The position numbers and the translations under genes are program-made. Positions 1 through 5,731 of a stretch of DNA of 8,367 nucleotides are shown in pieces (position 1 is the first letter of the stretch; every line of letters starts with the position of its first letter). The notes beneath the pieces are model-generated. The model had not been told where the DNA came from. It did not search any database and saw only the letters and a program-made list of their open reading frames with translations. The DNA comes from Thermodesulfovibrio sp. (GTDB lineage Bacteria; Nitrospirota; Thermodesulfovibrionia; Thermodesulfovibrionales; JdFR-85), in the NCBI GenBank assembly GCA_027016675.1, contig JALUSH010000220.1:1-8367 (forward strand), written 5' to 3'.

Positions 1-77
1 GTAGTATATTTTGTGTTATTGTTCATAAATGTTATATTACAGAAGTAATAAATTGCTCCATTTACAGGATGAATAAA

Positions 78-1214
78 TTATGGCAGATTAGTATTGTTCA
101 TTGCAAGCTTTGGAGCATCAGGAAGCGTTAAGAGATACCTGAAAATGCCCCTGGCAAGAGCCTCTGCTGTAGTTTGCCTGAACTTTATGGTTCTTAACAG
201 ACGCTCTTCTTTTGGATTACTAATAAATCCGACCTCTACAAGAACCGAAGGCATTTCAGCATCAACAAGCACATAGAAAAGGGCCTGTTTCACTCCAAGA
301 TTATATATCCTCTTGTATCTGTTTGACAGAGTTCCCACAATAGAACTTTGAATATAGTGGGCCAGCTTTAGAGACTCATCTCTCTTTTGTTCACGCTGAA
401 GTGATGTGAGTATCATCCCAAGTTCTGTCTGGCTTTTTTTCATTCTTTCAAACGATATAGCATTCTCCCTTGCAGCTACACGAAGCGCCTCCTCATCATT
501 TGTCCAGTTGAGAAGGTAGGTTTCTATACCGCGGGTCCTTCTGTCTCTGCTTGCATTTGCATGGATGGAGATAAAAAGATCAGCCTCTTTCTTGTTGGCT
601 ATCTCTGTACGTTCCTTGAGTTCCAGATATCTGTCATTGTATCGTGTGAGATATACAATAAGATTATACCTTTCCTCCAGAATCCTTTTCAGTCTTCTTG
701 CAATGTCAAGTGTAACATCCTTTTCCTTTGTGCCACGAGGACCAATAGCTCCAGGATCATGGCCTCCGTGTCCAGGATCAATTACTACGATTTTTCTCTC
801 CCTGTAGAATGGATTTGTGTCCTCACCGATCTCTACCACAATACGTGCGGGAGAGGCAAGAGTATATATCTTATAGGGAGACTTTGTTTTAAGATCAATG
901 ACTACTCTTATGACATTTTTTCTGAATCTCCCTGCTCGAATAGATTTCACCGGACCTTTTTTTACAATGATTCTTCGATGCTCCTTTAAATCTCCTGCAT
1001 TAATATCAAAATAGAGACGAAAGGGATGGGAGAGGACATTTGAGGTGAAATGAGGTTTTCTATCAAGCTCTATAACTATCCTTGTTATGTTGTCCTGCAC
1101 ACTCCAACGGATATCAGTAATTGTGTTTTTGTCAGATGCATAAGAGACTATTGGTAGAAATAGAAGAAATGCGAACCATAGAATTGTCCTGGATGTTCTT
1201 AGATAGTATTTCAT
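78..1214 (-). CDS. N-acetylmuramoyl-L-alanine amidase, AMIN + amidase_3 (AmiC-like)
   Basis: Zinc amidase that cuts the bond between MurNAc and the stem peptide in periplasmic peptidoglycan, normally for daughter-cell separation. Residues 1-26 form a signal peptide (hydrophobic 11-24, likely cleavage after SYA). An AMIN domain (about 31-130) targets the enzyme to septal wall, and the catalytic domain starts at KIVVIDPGHGG (about 141). Zinc ligands are visible as H149, E164 and H218, and the catalytic glutamate as E327 in VEVGFISN. The 15- and 54-residue ligand spacings match E. coli AmiC as I recall it. Residues about 236-305 form a charged helical insertion where AmiB/AmiC enzymes carry an autoinhibitory helix relieved by EnvC/NlpD-type activators, so similar control is inferred. 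The start lies 1 nt after the stop of the upstream Nfu-like gene and has only a weak ribosome site, suggesting translational coupling. The 77 nt downstream (1-77) show no clear terminator or gene. Confidence 0.95.
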   Translation of the reverse strand: MKYYLRTSRTILWFAFLLFLPIVSYASDKNTITDIRWSVQDNITRIVIELDRKPHFTSNVLSHPFRLYFDINAGDLKEHRRIIVKKGPVKSIRAGRFRKNVIRVVIDLKTKSPYKIYTLASPARIVVEIGEDTNPFYRERKIVVIDPGHGGHDPGAIGPRGTKEKDVTLDIARRLKRILEERYNLIVYLTRYNDRYLELKERTEIANKKEADLFISIHANASRDRRTRGIETYLLNWTNDEEALRVAARENAISFERMKKSQTELGMILTSLQREQKRDESLKLAHYIQSSIVGTLSNRYKRIYNLGVKQALFYVLVDAEMPSVLVEVGFISNPKEERLLRTIKFRQTTAEALARGIFRYLLTLPDAPKLAMNNTNLP

Positions 1215-1215
1215 T

Positions 1216-1437
1216 TCATACAGCCCGGACTTCTGTAACCTCTGGTAGCTCCTCTTTTATGATCCTTTCAACCCAGGTTTTCATTGTAATACCTGCCATC
1301 ATGCAGCTACTACACTCACCTGTAAGCCTCACATATACCACTGTCCCCTTAACATCAACAAGCTCAATATCTCCCCCTTCTTTCCTCAACCCCTCACGGA
1401 CCTTTTCTAAAACGCTATTCAGAAGGTCTCTATCCAT
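1216..1437 (-). CDS. NifU C-terminal (Nfu)-type Fe-S scaffold/carrier protein
   Basis: A 73-residue single-domain protein matching the NifU C-terminal/Nfu fold. It has an N-terminal helix, a beta segment (VVYVRLTG, 33-40) and the hallmark CxxC (C42, C45, in GECSSCMMAGITMK), followed by an amphipathic helix ending in LPEV. In this family two protomers bridge a [4Fe-4S] cluster through the CxxC pair and pass it to apo-proteins in the cytoplasm. Nothing shows which client it serves; the Fe-S helicase at 5716-7656 is a possible but unproven one. It is the first gene of a two-gene unit with the amidase. The only ATG consistent with the domain is at 1437; there is no Shine-Dalgarno sequence upstream, and a TATAAT box ends six bases before it, so the mRNA appears leaderless. 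Confidence 0.9.
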   Translation of the reverse strand: MDRDLLNSVLEKVREGLRKEGGDIELVDVKGTVVYVRLTGECSSCMMAGITMKTWVERIIKEELPEVTEVRAV

Positions 1438-1443
1438 AGGAGT

Positions 1444-1472
1444 ATTATACAGAAAATGCTTTAAAAATTCAA
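1444..1472 (-). promoter_or_regulatory. Promoter of the Nfu-amidase unit, predicted leaderless
   Basis: On the minus strand TTGAAT (1472-1467), a 17-nt spacer and TATAAT (1449-1444) make a near-consensus sigma70 promoter. Six bases separate the -10 box from the ATG, so transcription should start at or next to position 1437, the A of the start codon. There is no purine-rich ribosome site in the gap (ACTCCT). Leaderless initiation is inferred from this geometry. Confidence 0.7.
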
Positions 1473-1476
1473 CTGT

Positions 1477-1501
1477 TAATTGTATAAATTAATATACATT
1501 A
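1477..1501. repeat. Imperfect AT-rich palindrome upstream of the Nfu promoter
   Basis: TAAT-T-GTATA, six bases, then TATAC-ATTA: a nine-base-pair dyad interrupted by one bulged T (1481). It begins five bases upstream of the -35 box of the minus-strand promoter, a position typical of an activator or operator site. The sequence is very AT-rich, so chance symmetry is possible. Confidence 0.3.
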
Positions 1502-1585
1502 GTCAAAATAACAATAAACTGTTTGATATTAAGGTAAAAATCTCCTTACATGCCATATGTTTAGCTTTATTATACAAAAGAAAAT

Positions 1586-1614
1586 TTGTTTATATATGGT
1601 GGTTTTGATAAAAT
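1586..1614 (+). promoter_or_regulatory. Promoter of the unknown gene-GT9 unit, predicted leaderless
   Basis: TTGTTT (1586-1591), a 17-nt spacer and TAAAAT (1609-1614), with an extended -10 TG at 1606-1607. As in the divergent promoter, exactly six bases separate the -10 box from the ATG at 1621, placing the predicted transcription start on the start codon. The bases before the ATG (ATCTCT) contain no Shine-Dalgarno. The -35 matches consensus at only three positions; the extended -10 compensates. Confidence 0.55.
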
Positions 1615-1620
1615 ATCTCT

Positions 1621-2451
1621 ATGACACATGGTAGGAATGAAAATGTTAAATACAAGGGGGTTACATTTCATATTCAGACTGAAGACAGGGGCAGGAGAAA
1701 TCCTGTAGTTGTAAGTACTCTGTTTTACAGGGGGGTAATAATTACTGAAGAGAGGGTGTCCTATAAGCATATCCTGTCATCAACCAATTTAAAGGAATCT
1801 TTATATAAGATCATCAAGGAGCTTCATCACAAGGTTATTGAGAATCTGAAAAGTGGATTCTATGATGAGAAGATAAGGTCTCTTTTAGGCTCTGACAGAG
1901 TAACAGGTGCTGAGGAAGAGACTCCCTTGATACGGTTTTGTTTTAATCATCTGCTTCCATCCCTGAAAGAACAGCTGGGAATAGAACTGAATAAGAAAGA
2001 GATTAAACAGGTTGGAAGGGATATACTGGCTCTCGGTGACAGATTCGACAAGGATAGCTATTTAAAGATTTGCGGCATAATCTATCAGATAATAAAAGAC
2101 AGGTGTGATAAGAACGATTTCAAGGCATTTGTAAAGGGATATAATTTCCAGATAGGTCCTCGGATGTATGGTGCACACTGTAATTTCAAGGAGGTGTTTG
2201 AGAAGATCGTGTTTGATGATCTGGTTGATGCAATAGGATATACCCTGGGTGCAGCTTTAATGGAAAAGGTATTCAGTGAAGTGCATTCATCGTTTTTAGA
2301 AAAAAGGGAGGCCTTTGAAATACTTCTAAAAAGAATACTCAACTCAGGAGTTGTTCAAAAAAGAACCACAGAGCAATGGAGAAATGAAAAAGAACTCCTG
2401 TGGAGAGAGAAATATAATAATCTTATGAGTACTTCTCAAAGTTATGTATGA
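1621..2451 (+). CDS. Conserved uncharacterised protein, 276 aa
   Basis: I cannot assign a function. The first 80 or so residues contain a small beta-rich segment, VTFHIQTED (14-22) then NPVVVSTLFYRGVIIT (27-42), then a helix. From memory, this 'HIQTED...NP.V.S.LFY.G.II' pattern recurs at the N-terminus of uncharacterised proteins in Desulfobacterota-like genomes. The rest is mostly helical and charged, with FQIGPRMYGAHCNFKEVFEKIVFDDLVDAIGY-type conserved-looking stretches around 180-220. No signal peptide or membrane span is seen, so it is probably cytoplasmic. The start is fixed by the promoter at 1586-1614; no other in-frame ATG lies nearby. It overlaps the glycosyltransferase by 8 nt, so the two are almost certainly co-transcribed and translationally coupled, which hints at an envelope-related role without proving it. 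Confidence 0.8.
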   Translation: MTHGRNENVKYKGVTFHIQTEDRGRRNPVVVSTLFYRGVIITEERVSYKHILSSTNLKESLYKIIKELHHKVIENLKSGFYDEKIRSLLGSDRVTGAEEETPLIRFCFNHLLPSLKEQLGIELNKKEIKQVGRDILALGDRFDKDSYLKICGIIYQIIKDRCDKNDFKAFVKGYNFQIGPRMYGAHCNFKEVFEKIVFDDLVDAIGYTLGAALMEKVFSEVHSSFLEKREAFEILLKRILNSGVVQKRTTEQWRNEKELLWREKYNNLMSTSQSYV

Positions 2452-3460
2452 TAAAATCTTAATAGTTAAACCAAGCTCATTGGGGGATATAATACATGCC
2501 CTTCCATTATTAAATCTGATAAAGAAAGAGATGCCTGATTCTGAGGTGCACTGGTTAGTAGCCAGAGGTTTTGAGGATATCCTCGAAGGGCATCCATTTA
2601 TCAAAAGGCTAATCATAATCAACAAGGAAAACTGGAAGAATCCCTCCTTGATGTTTCAAAATATTAAAGAGATTTTCCAGCTTGCCGTACAATTAAAAGA
2701 AGAATGTTACGATGTTGTAATAGATCTACAGGGGCTTTTCAGAAGTGGTTTCATATCATGGCTCAGCCGCTGTCCCATAAAACTTGGGTTTAGCGATGCC
2801 CGTGAATTTAGCTATATATTTTATACTCATACCATAGAAGGTGGTAAGGGTATCCATGCTGTTGAAAGATATTTAAAGATCGGCAGACTACTTGGTATTA
2901 ATTCACAGGAAATATCTTTTCCTCTTTTCCATATTAAACCATCACCAGTAAGAGAGCAGTATTTTGTAGTGGTCCCTGGAGCAAGATGGCCTTCAAAACG
3001 GTGGCCAGCAGGATATTTTGTAAAATTGTTGAGATACACGAGTGCGCTGGGACTTACGCCGGTTCTGTTGGGAGCAAAAGACGATATAACATTATCAGAA
3101 GAGATTATCAAAGATAGTGGGATTAATTGCATGAACCTCACAGGTAAGACAGATTTGAAACAATTATGTAGTGTTATAAAGGATGCTAAATTTATGATTA
3201 CCAATGATTCAGGCCCCATGCATATAGCCGCTGCCTTGGGTATTAAGGTATTTTCCATTTTTGGTCCTACTGATGAGAGACTAACAGGGCCATATGGTGG
3301 GAAGCATGTAGTAATAAAGGCTGAGGGGCTTCAATGCAGACCCTGTAGAAAAAGAAAATGCCATACCATGGAGTGTCTCAAAGGTATCACACCTGAAGAG
3401 GTATACAGAATTATAGCTTCTGATAAAACCATACAGACCCCTCAATTCAGTAGCATGTGA
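2444..3460 (+). CDS. Glycosyltransferase family 9 (heptosyltransferase-like)
   Basis: GT-B glycosyltransferase of the ADP-heptose:LPS heptosyltransferase family (WaaC/WaaF/RfaQ type), expected to add a heptose or related sugar to the inner core of lipopolysaccharide on the cytoplasmic face of the inner membrane. The N-terminal signature ILIVKPSSLGDIIHALP (5-21) contains D15, equivalent to the proposed catalytic Asp of WaaC. The C-terminal half has the donor-site motif PGARWPSKRWP (178-188) and NDSGPMHIAAALG (254-266). A tail cysteine cluster (C298, C301, C306, C311) is a frequent but poorly explained GT9 feature. Length (338 aa) is normal. Its start lies inside the end of the preceding gene and lacks a good ribosome site, so expression probably depends on coupling. 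Which sugar and which LPS position it serves cannot be told here; no other LPS gene is in the window. Confidence 0.9.
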   Translation: MYDKILIVKPSSLGDIIHALPLLNLIKKEMPDSEVHWLVARGFEDILEGHPFIKRLIIINKENWKNPSLMFQNIKEIFQLAVQLKEECYDVVIDLQGLFRSGFISWLSRCPIKLGFSDAREFSYIFYTHTIEGGKGIHAVERYLKIGRLLGINSQEISFPLFHIKPSPVREQYFVVVPGARWPSKRWPAGYFVKLLRYTSALGLTPVLLGAKDDITLSEEIIKDSGINCMNLTGKTDLKQLCSVIKDAKFMITNDSGPMHIAAALGIKVFSIFGPTDERLTGPYGGKHVVIKAEGLQCRPCRKRKCHTMECLKGITPEEVYRIIASDKTIQTPQFSSM

Positions 3461-3580
3461 GCCTTTTATGGAATGAAGAAGAATAGCTTTAGTATACTTC
3501 GAAAAGCCTCAATGAAATACTGAATGTTATCTTAAAACTGACTGGAAAGTGGATTGACATTTTTGGGTTCTCAAAGGGTA

Positions 3581-3610
3581 TTGACAAGAGCAGTCGAATT
3601 TATCTATTAT
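3581..3610 (+). promoter_or_regulatory. Predicted sigma70 promoter of the YeeE-family gene
   Basis: A perfect -35 TTGACA (3581-3586), an 18-nt spacer and TATTAT (3605-3610). Transcription would start near 3617, giving a leader of about 95 nt. A second ATTGACA lies 27 bases upstream (3553-3559) but has no good -10 at the right distance. The stretch 3461-3552 between the GT9 stop and this promoter holds no gene or clear terminator. Confidence 0.65.
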
Positions 3611-3627
3611 TTACAACTTTTGGAAAA

Positions 3628-3670
3628 CTGTTACTTACTGTTATATATTATCTGTAACTTTATGTAACAG
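3628..3670 (+). promoter_or_regulatory. Symmetric four-half-site array in the YeeE leader
   Basis: CTGTTAC at 3628-3634 and its exact reverse complement GTAACAG at 3664-3670 flank an inner pair, GTTAT (3640-3644) and GTAAC (3654-3658). Each half-site is 10 bases from its neighbour on the same side, and both nested pairs share one centre at 3649. On DNA this would put two copies per side on one helix face, like an operator for a dimer pair; on RNA it could form a long hairpin. It lies about 10 to 55 bases downstream of the predicted transcription start. Confidence 0.5.
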
Positions 3671-3685
3671 GGAGTTTGATCCCTG
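3668..3685 (+). promoter_or_regulatory. Leader hairpin upstream of the YeeE ribosome site
   Basis: CAGGGA (3668-3673), loop GTTTGA, TCCCTG (3680-3685): a perfect 6-bp hairpin. Its first three bases are also the end of the outer arm of the preceding dyad, so the two RNA structures cannot both form completely. The bases that follow are A-rich rather than T-rich, so it is not a terminator. A strong ribosome site, GGGAGGG at 3702-3708, follows with a short spacer to the ATG at 3712. Confidence 0.45.
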
Positions 3686-3711
3686 AAAAAAACAATTAAG
3701 CGGGAGGGCCT

Positions 3712-4767
3712 ATGTTAGCATTAGTAATTTCAGGTCTAATTGTAGGCATTGCTACGGGCTGGGTCTTACAACGTGGCAGGTACTGTATGAACACTGCCTT
3801 TAGGGACGTAATCTTCATCAACGACTACAACCTCTTTAAGGCCTATATCCTCGGTCTAATAGTTGTGACCATAGGAGCTAATTTTCTTGAGGATATTGGT
3901 CAGATTGAGGAGCTGAGACGCCAGGCATTCTTCCCTATCGCTAATATTCTTGGGGGGTATATCTTCGGTCTGGGGATTGTTCTGGCAGGAGGTTGTGGAA
4001 GTGGCATCTGGTACAAGATCGGTGAGGGTCAGTTTAATGCATGGGTAACGATACTCGGGTTCATGATAGGTATTTTCGTAACTGTTAAAGGAATACTTAG
4101 ACCTGTCTATAATTTTCTGACCAGCTTTCATATCTGGTGGACATCAGAAGGTATCAAGTTGCTGAGTGATCAGCAATTAGAACAACTGTGGGACAGGGGG
4201 GTGGACATTCAACCTCTTACACTTTACAATCTCTTTGGTATCAACAAGTGGATAGTAATAGGTGTATTAGTGGTAATCGCCATTCCCTTTCTTATCAAAG
4301 GCGGAGTGCAGAGACCACAGAAAGGTTATGCCTGGCCTTTAACAGGTGTGCTTCTTGGACTTGTTGTTACCATTGCATGGTGGGCGTCTGAGAAATGGGG
4401 TGGTGGTGCTAGAGGAATATCCTACACAGGGCCAACAAAAGAGCTGTTTGCCACGATCATGACTGGTAAGGAACCAACCTGGAGTGCCTTCCTGGTGGTG
4501 GGAACTCCCATTGGTGCACTTCTAAGCGCATTGGGACTCAAGGAATTCAAACTCAAAGCCCCTGGAGCAGAGGAATTGCTCAGGGTCTTTGTGGGTGGGC
4601 TCATAATGGGATTTGGTGCTGCTGTAGGAGGCGGTTGAAACTTTGGTCATGGGGTGACAGGAGTGTCAACCTTGGCAATTTCAAGTATCGTAGCCACTAT
4701 CTTTATAGTTCTTGGCAACTGGACAATGGTGTATTTCCTCTTTATAAAACCTATGAAGGACATATAA
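3712..4767 (+). CDS. YeeE/YedE-family transporter, selenoprotein with Sec309 (TGA read-through)
   Basis: Integral inner-membrane protein of the YeeE/YedE (TsuA) family, whose studied member takes up thiosulfate through a pore lined by three conserved cysteines; relatives are linked to selenium metabolism. Two cysteines are present: C25 in RGRYCMNTAFRD and C95 in LAGGCGSGIWYKIGEG. Where the third belongs there is a TGA (4636-4638), in the context GGG-U-NFGHGVTG. The frame continues as a normal hydrophobic C-terminus (LAISSIVATIFIVLGNW...) for 42 codons to TAA at 4765-4767, giving 351 residues. About nine membrane segments are visible. A SECIS-like hairpin follows the TGA. TGA ends five other genes in this window, so a global code change is unlikely. 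Terminating at 4638 would remove the motif and the last helix. The ATG is supported by GGGAGGG at 3702-3708. The gene appears monocistronic, with no TusA/SirA-like partner beside it. Thiosulfate versus a selenium compound as substrate is open. Confidence 0.88.
4633..4672 (+). promoter_or_regulatory. SECIS-like element for selenocysteine insertion at TGA 4636-4638
   Basis: Two mutually exclusive folds are visible. The SECIS-like one pairs TGACA (4655-4659) with TGTCA (4664-4668) around the loop GGAG. Its lower stem GGG (4651-4653) pairs with CCT (4670-4672) across one G-A mismatch. The loop begins 21 nt after the TGA and starts with GG; E. coli fdhF has 18 nt and a GGUC loop, as I recall it, and SelB recognises this type of apical loop. 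The alternative pairs GGTTGA (4633-4638, containing the TGA) with TCAACC (4666-4671), and inside it GTCA (4646-4649) with TGAC (4655-4658). Both lie wholly within coding sequence, as bacterial SECIS elements do. Confidence 0.75.
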
Positions 4768-4798
4768 TCTGACATTTCGAACTCATTTTTGTTTGATA

Positions 4799-4832
4799 AA
4801 AAGGCCTGGTTCTGACCAGGCCTTTTGTTTTT
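4799..4832 (+). terminator. Strong intrinsic terminator after the YeeE-family gene
   Basis: AAAAGGCCTGGT (4799-4810), loop TCTG, ACCAGGCCTTTT (4815-4826), then GTTTTT. The 12-bp perfect stem with a T-rich tail is a textbook Rho-independent terminator. It lies about 30 nt after the TAA at 4767, the stop of the read-through frame, and about 160 nt after the TGA, which fits the longer gene. Confidence 0.93.
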
Positions 4833-4888
4833 ATGTATAATAATGACTGAAATAACTGAAAGGTAGCAGGGTAGAAGGAACAGGATAC

Positions 4889-4905
4889 TTTTATAAATTA
4901 TAAAA
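4889..4905. repeat. AT palindrome between terminator and lipoprotein gene
   Basis: TTTTATAA-A-TTATAAAA is a perfect 8-bp dyad around one base, 70 nt before the lipoprotein start. It contains TATAAA-like -10 candidates, so it may be part of the promoter of the lipoprotein-helicase unit, but I found no convincing -35 partner. Nothing else is recognisable between 4833 and 4975. Confidence 0.3.
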
Positions 4906-4975
4906 TACTGCATTCAAGGATTTTCGATTCTATGTCGCCTGTTATTGTGTATTTAAGTAGACACAGGTAAACACC

Positions 4976-5731
4976 ATGAACTCAAATCTGAAAAAGGTTT
5001 ATTTTCACCTTATTATTATTCTCATATGCTCTGCAGCATTATCCTGTGTGCCACGAAAGGAGATCAAAAGACCTTCCATTATTACTCCAGAGTTGCTTCT
5101 TCAGAGGGCTACCCTGAAAGGAATATTCTCATTGAAGGCATCATTGCAAGTAAAGGTTTATAATGATGATGATTATCTTGGAGTCTATCCAGGTTCTCTT
5201 ATATATAAACACCCTGATTTACTGAAACTTTCCCTGTATGCTCCCTTCGGTATAACAGTAATGGAGTGTTTGTTTAAAAAAGGGGAACTCATGGTATTTA
5301 TCCCGGCAAGGGACACCATTTATAAAGGAATGGTTCCATTCAAGAAACTCCTTTCTGAGGAAAGGGAGTTGCTTTCATTGCCACATCAACTTAACAAAAC
5401 AGATTCTGAGTATATTTTGTCTTTTCATGATACATCGAAGGAGCTTAATCCTAAAGTCATCTATAGATTCTCTGAGAATTTGATTGACTGGAAGGGCATT
5501 GAATTATATAAGGCAGGAGAAATGGTTCTAAAAATTAGTATTCACGAGTTAAGGGGAAATCTTCCCACAGATTTTGAGATTGTAACAGGCAGTTTTAGAC
5601 TTCAGCTCTTTTTGAAAGATATTCATATAAATCCTGAACTGAAAGACAGTCTTTTCCATACAGGCAATGCATCCATTGTTCTTCCTCTCAGTTCTTTCAG
5701 GGGATGGTATAAAAAATGGCCATGGAAATGA
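4976..5731 (+). CDS. LolB-like / DUF4292-type outer-membrane lipoprotein
   Basis: A 251-residue predicted lipoprotein. Residues 5-23 form a lipoprotein signal peptide ending in a lipobox AALSC with the lipidated cysteine at C24; residue 25 is Val, not the Asp that retains lipoproteins in the inner membrane, so outer-membrane sorting is inferred. The mature part begins with a helix and then ATLKGIFSLKASLQVKVY (about 45-62), followed by a G.LIYKHPDLLKLSLYAPFGITVMECLFKKGELMVF pattern (74-107). This resembles the half-barrel of LolB and DUF4292 proteins, which bind lipoprotein acyl chains or other hydrophobic ligands. That relation is by pattern only; it could be a LolB replacement or an unrelated lipid-binding lipoprotein. 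The ribosome site is weak (AGGT at 4964-4967). Its last 16 nt overlap the helicase gene. Confidence 0.82.
   Translation: MNSNLKKVYFHLIIILICSAALSCVPRKEIKRPSIITPELLLQRATLKGIFSLKASLQVKVYNDDDYLGVYPGSLIYKHPDLLKLSLYAPFGITVMECLFKKGELMVFIPARDTIYKGMVPFKKLLSEERELLSLPHQLNKTDSEYILSFHDTSKELNPKVIYRFSENLIDWKGIELYKAGEMVLKISIHELRGNLPTDFEIVTGSFRLQLFLKDIHINPELKDSLFHTGNASIVLPLSSFRGWYKKWPWK

Noticed and set aside
561..989. 142-aa plus-strand reading frame
   Set aside because: It lies antisense inside the well-supported amidase gene, has no recognisable domain and no ribosome site.
3459..3510. Terminator after the GT9 gene (GAGCCTTTT with AAAAGCCTC)
   Set aside because: The stem has a C-C mismatch, a 34-nt loop and no T-run after it.
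3553..3586. Repeated ATTGACA (27-bp spacing) as tandem promoters or a regulator site
   Set aside because: Only the downstream copy has a suitable -10; seven bases twice in an AT-rich region is weak evidence for a repeat element.
3712..4638. YeeE gene as a complete 308-aa protein or a nonsense-mutated pseudogene
   Set aside because: Stopping at 4638 removes a conserved motif and the last membrane helix, while the following 42 codons remain intact and family-like. The terminator also sits just beyond the longer frame's stop.
4636..4638. TGA read as Trp or Gly under an alternative genetic code
   Set aside because: Five other genes in the window end cleanly at TGA, with proper protein ends or overlaps with the next gene.
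4647..4913. 88-aa minus-strand reading frame spanning the terminator
   Set aside because: Antisense to the YeeE C-terminus and the terminator, low-complexity composition, and no family resemblance.
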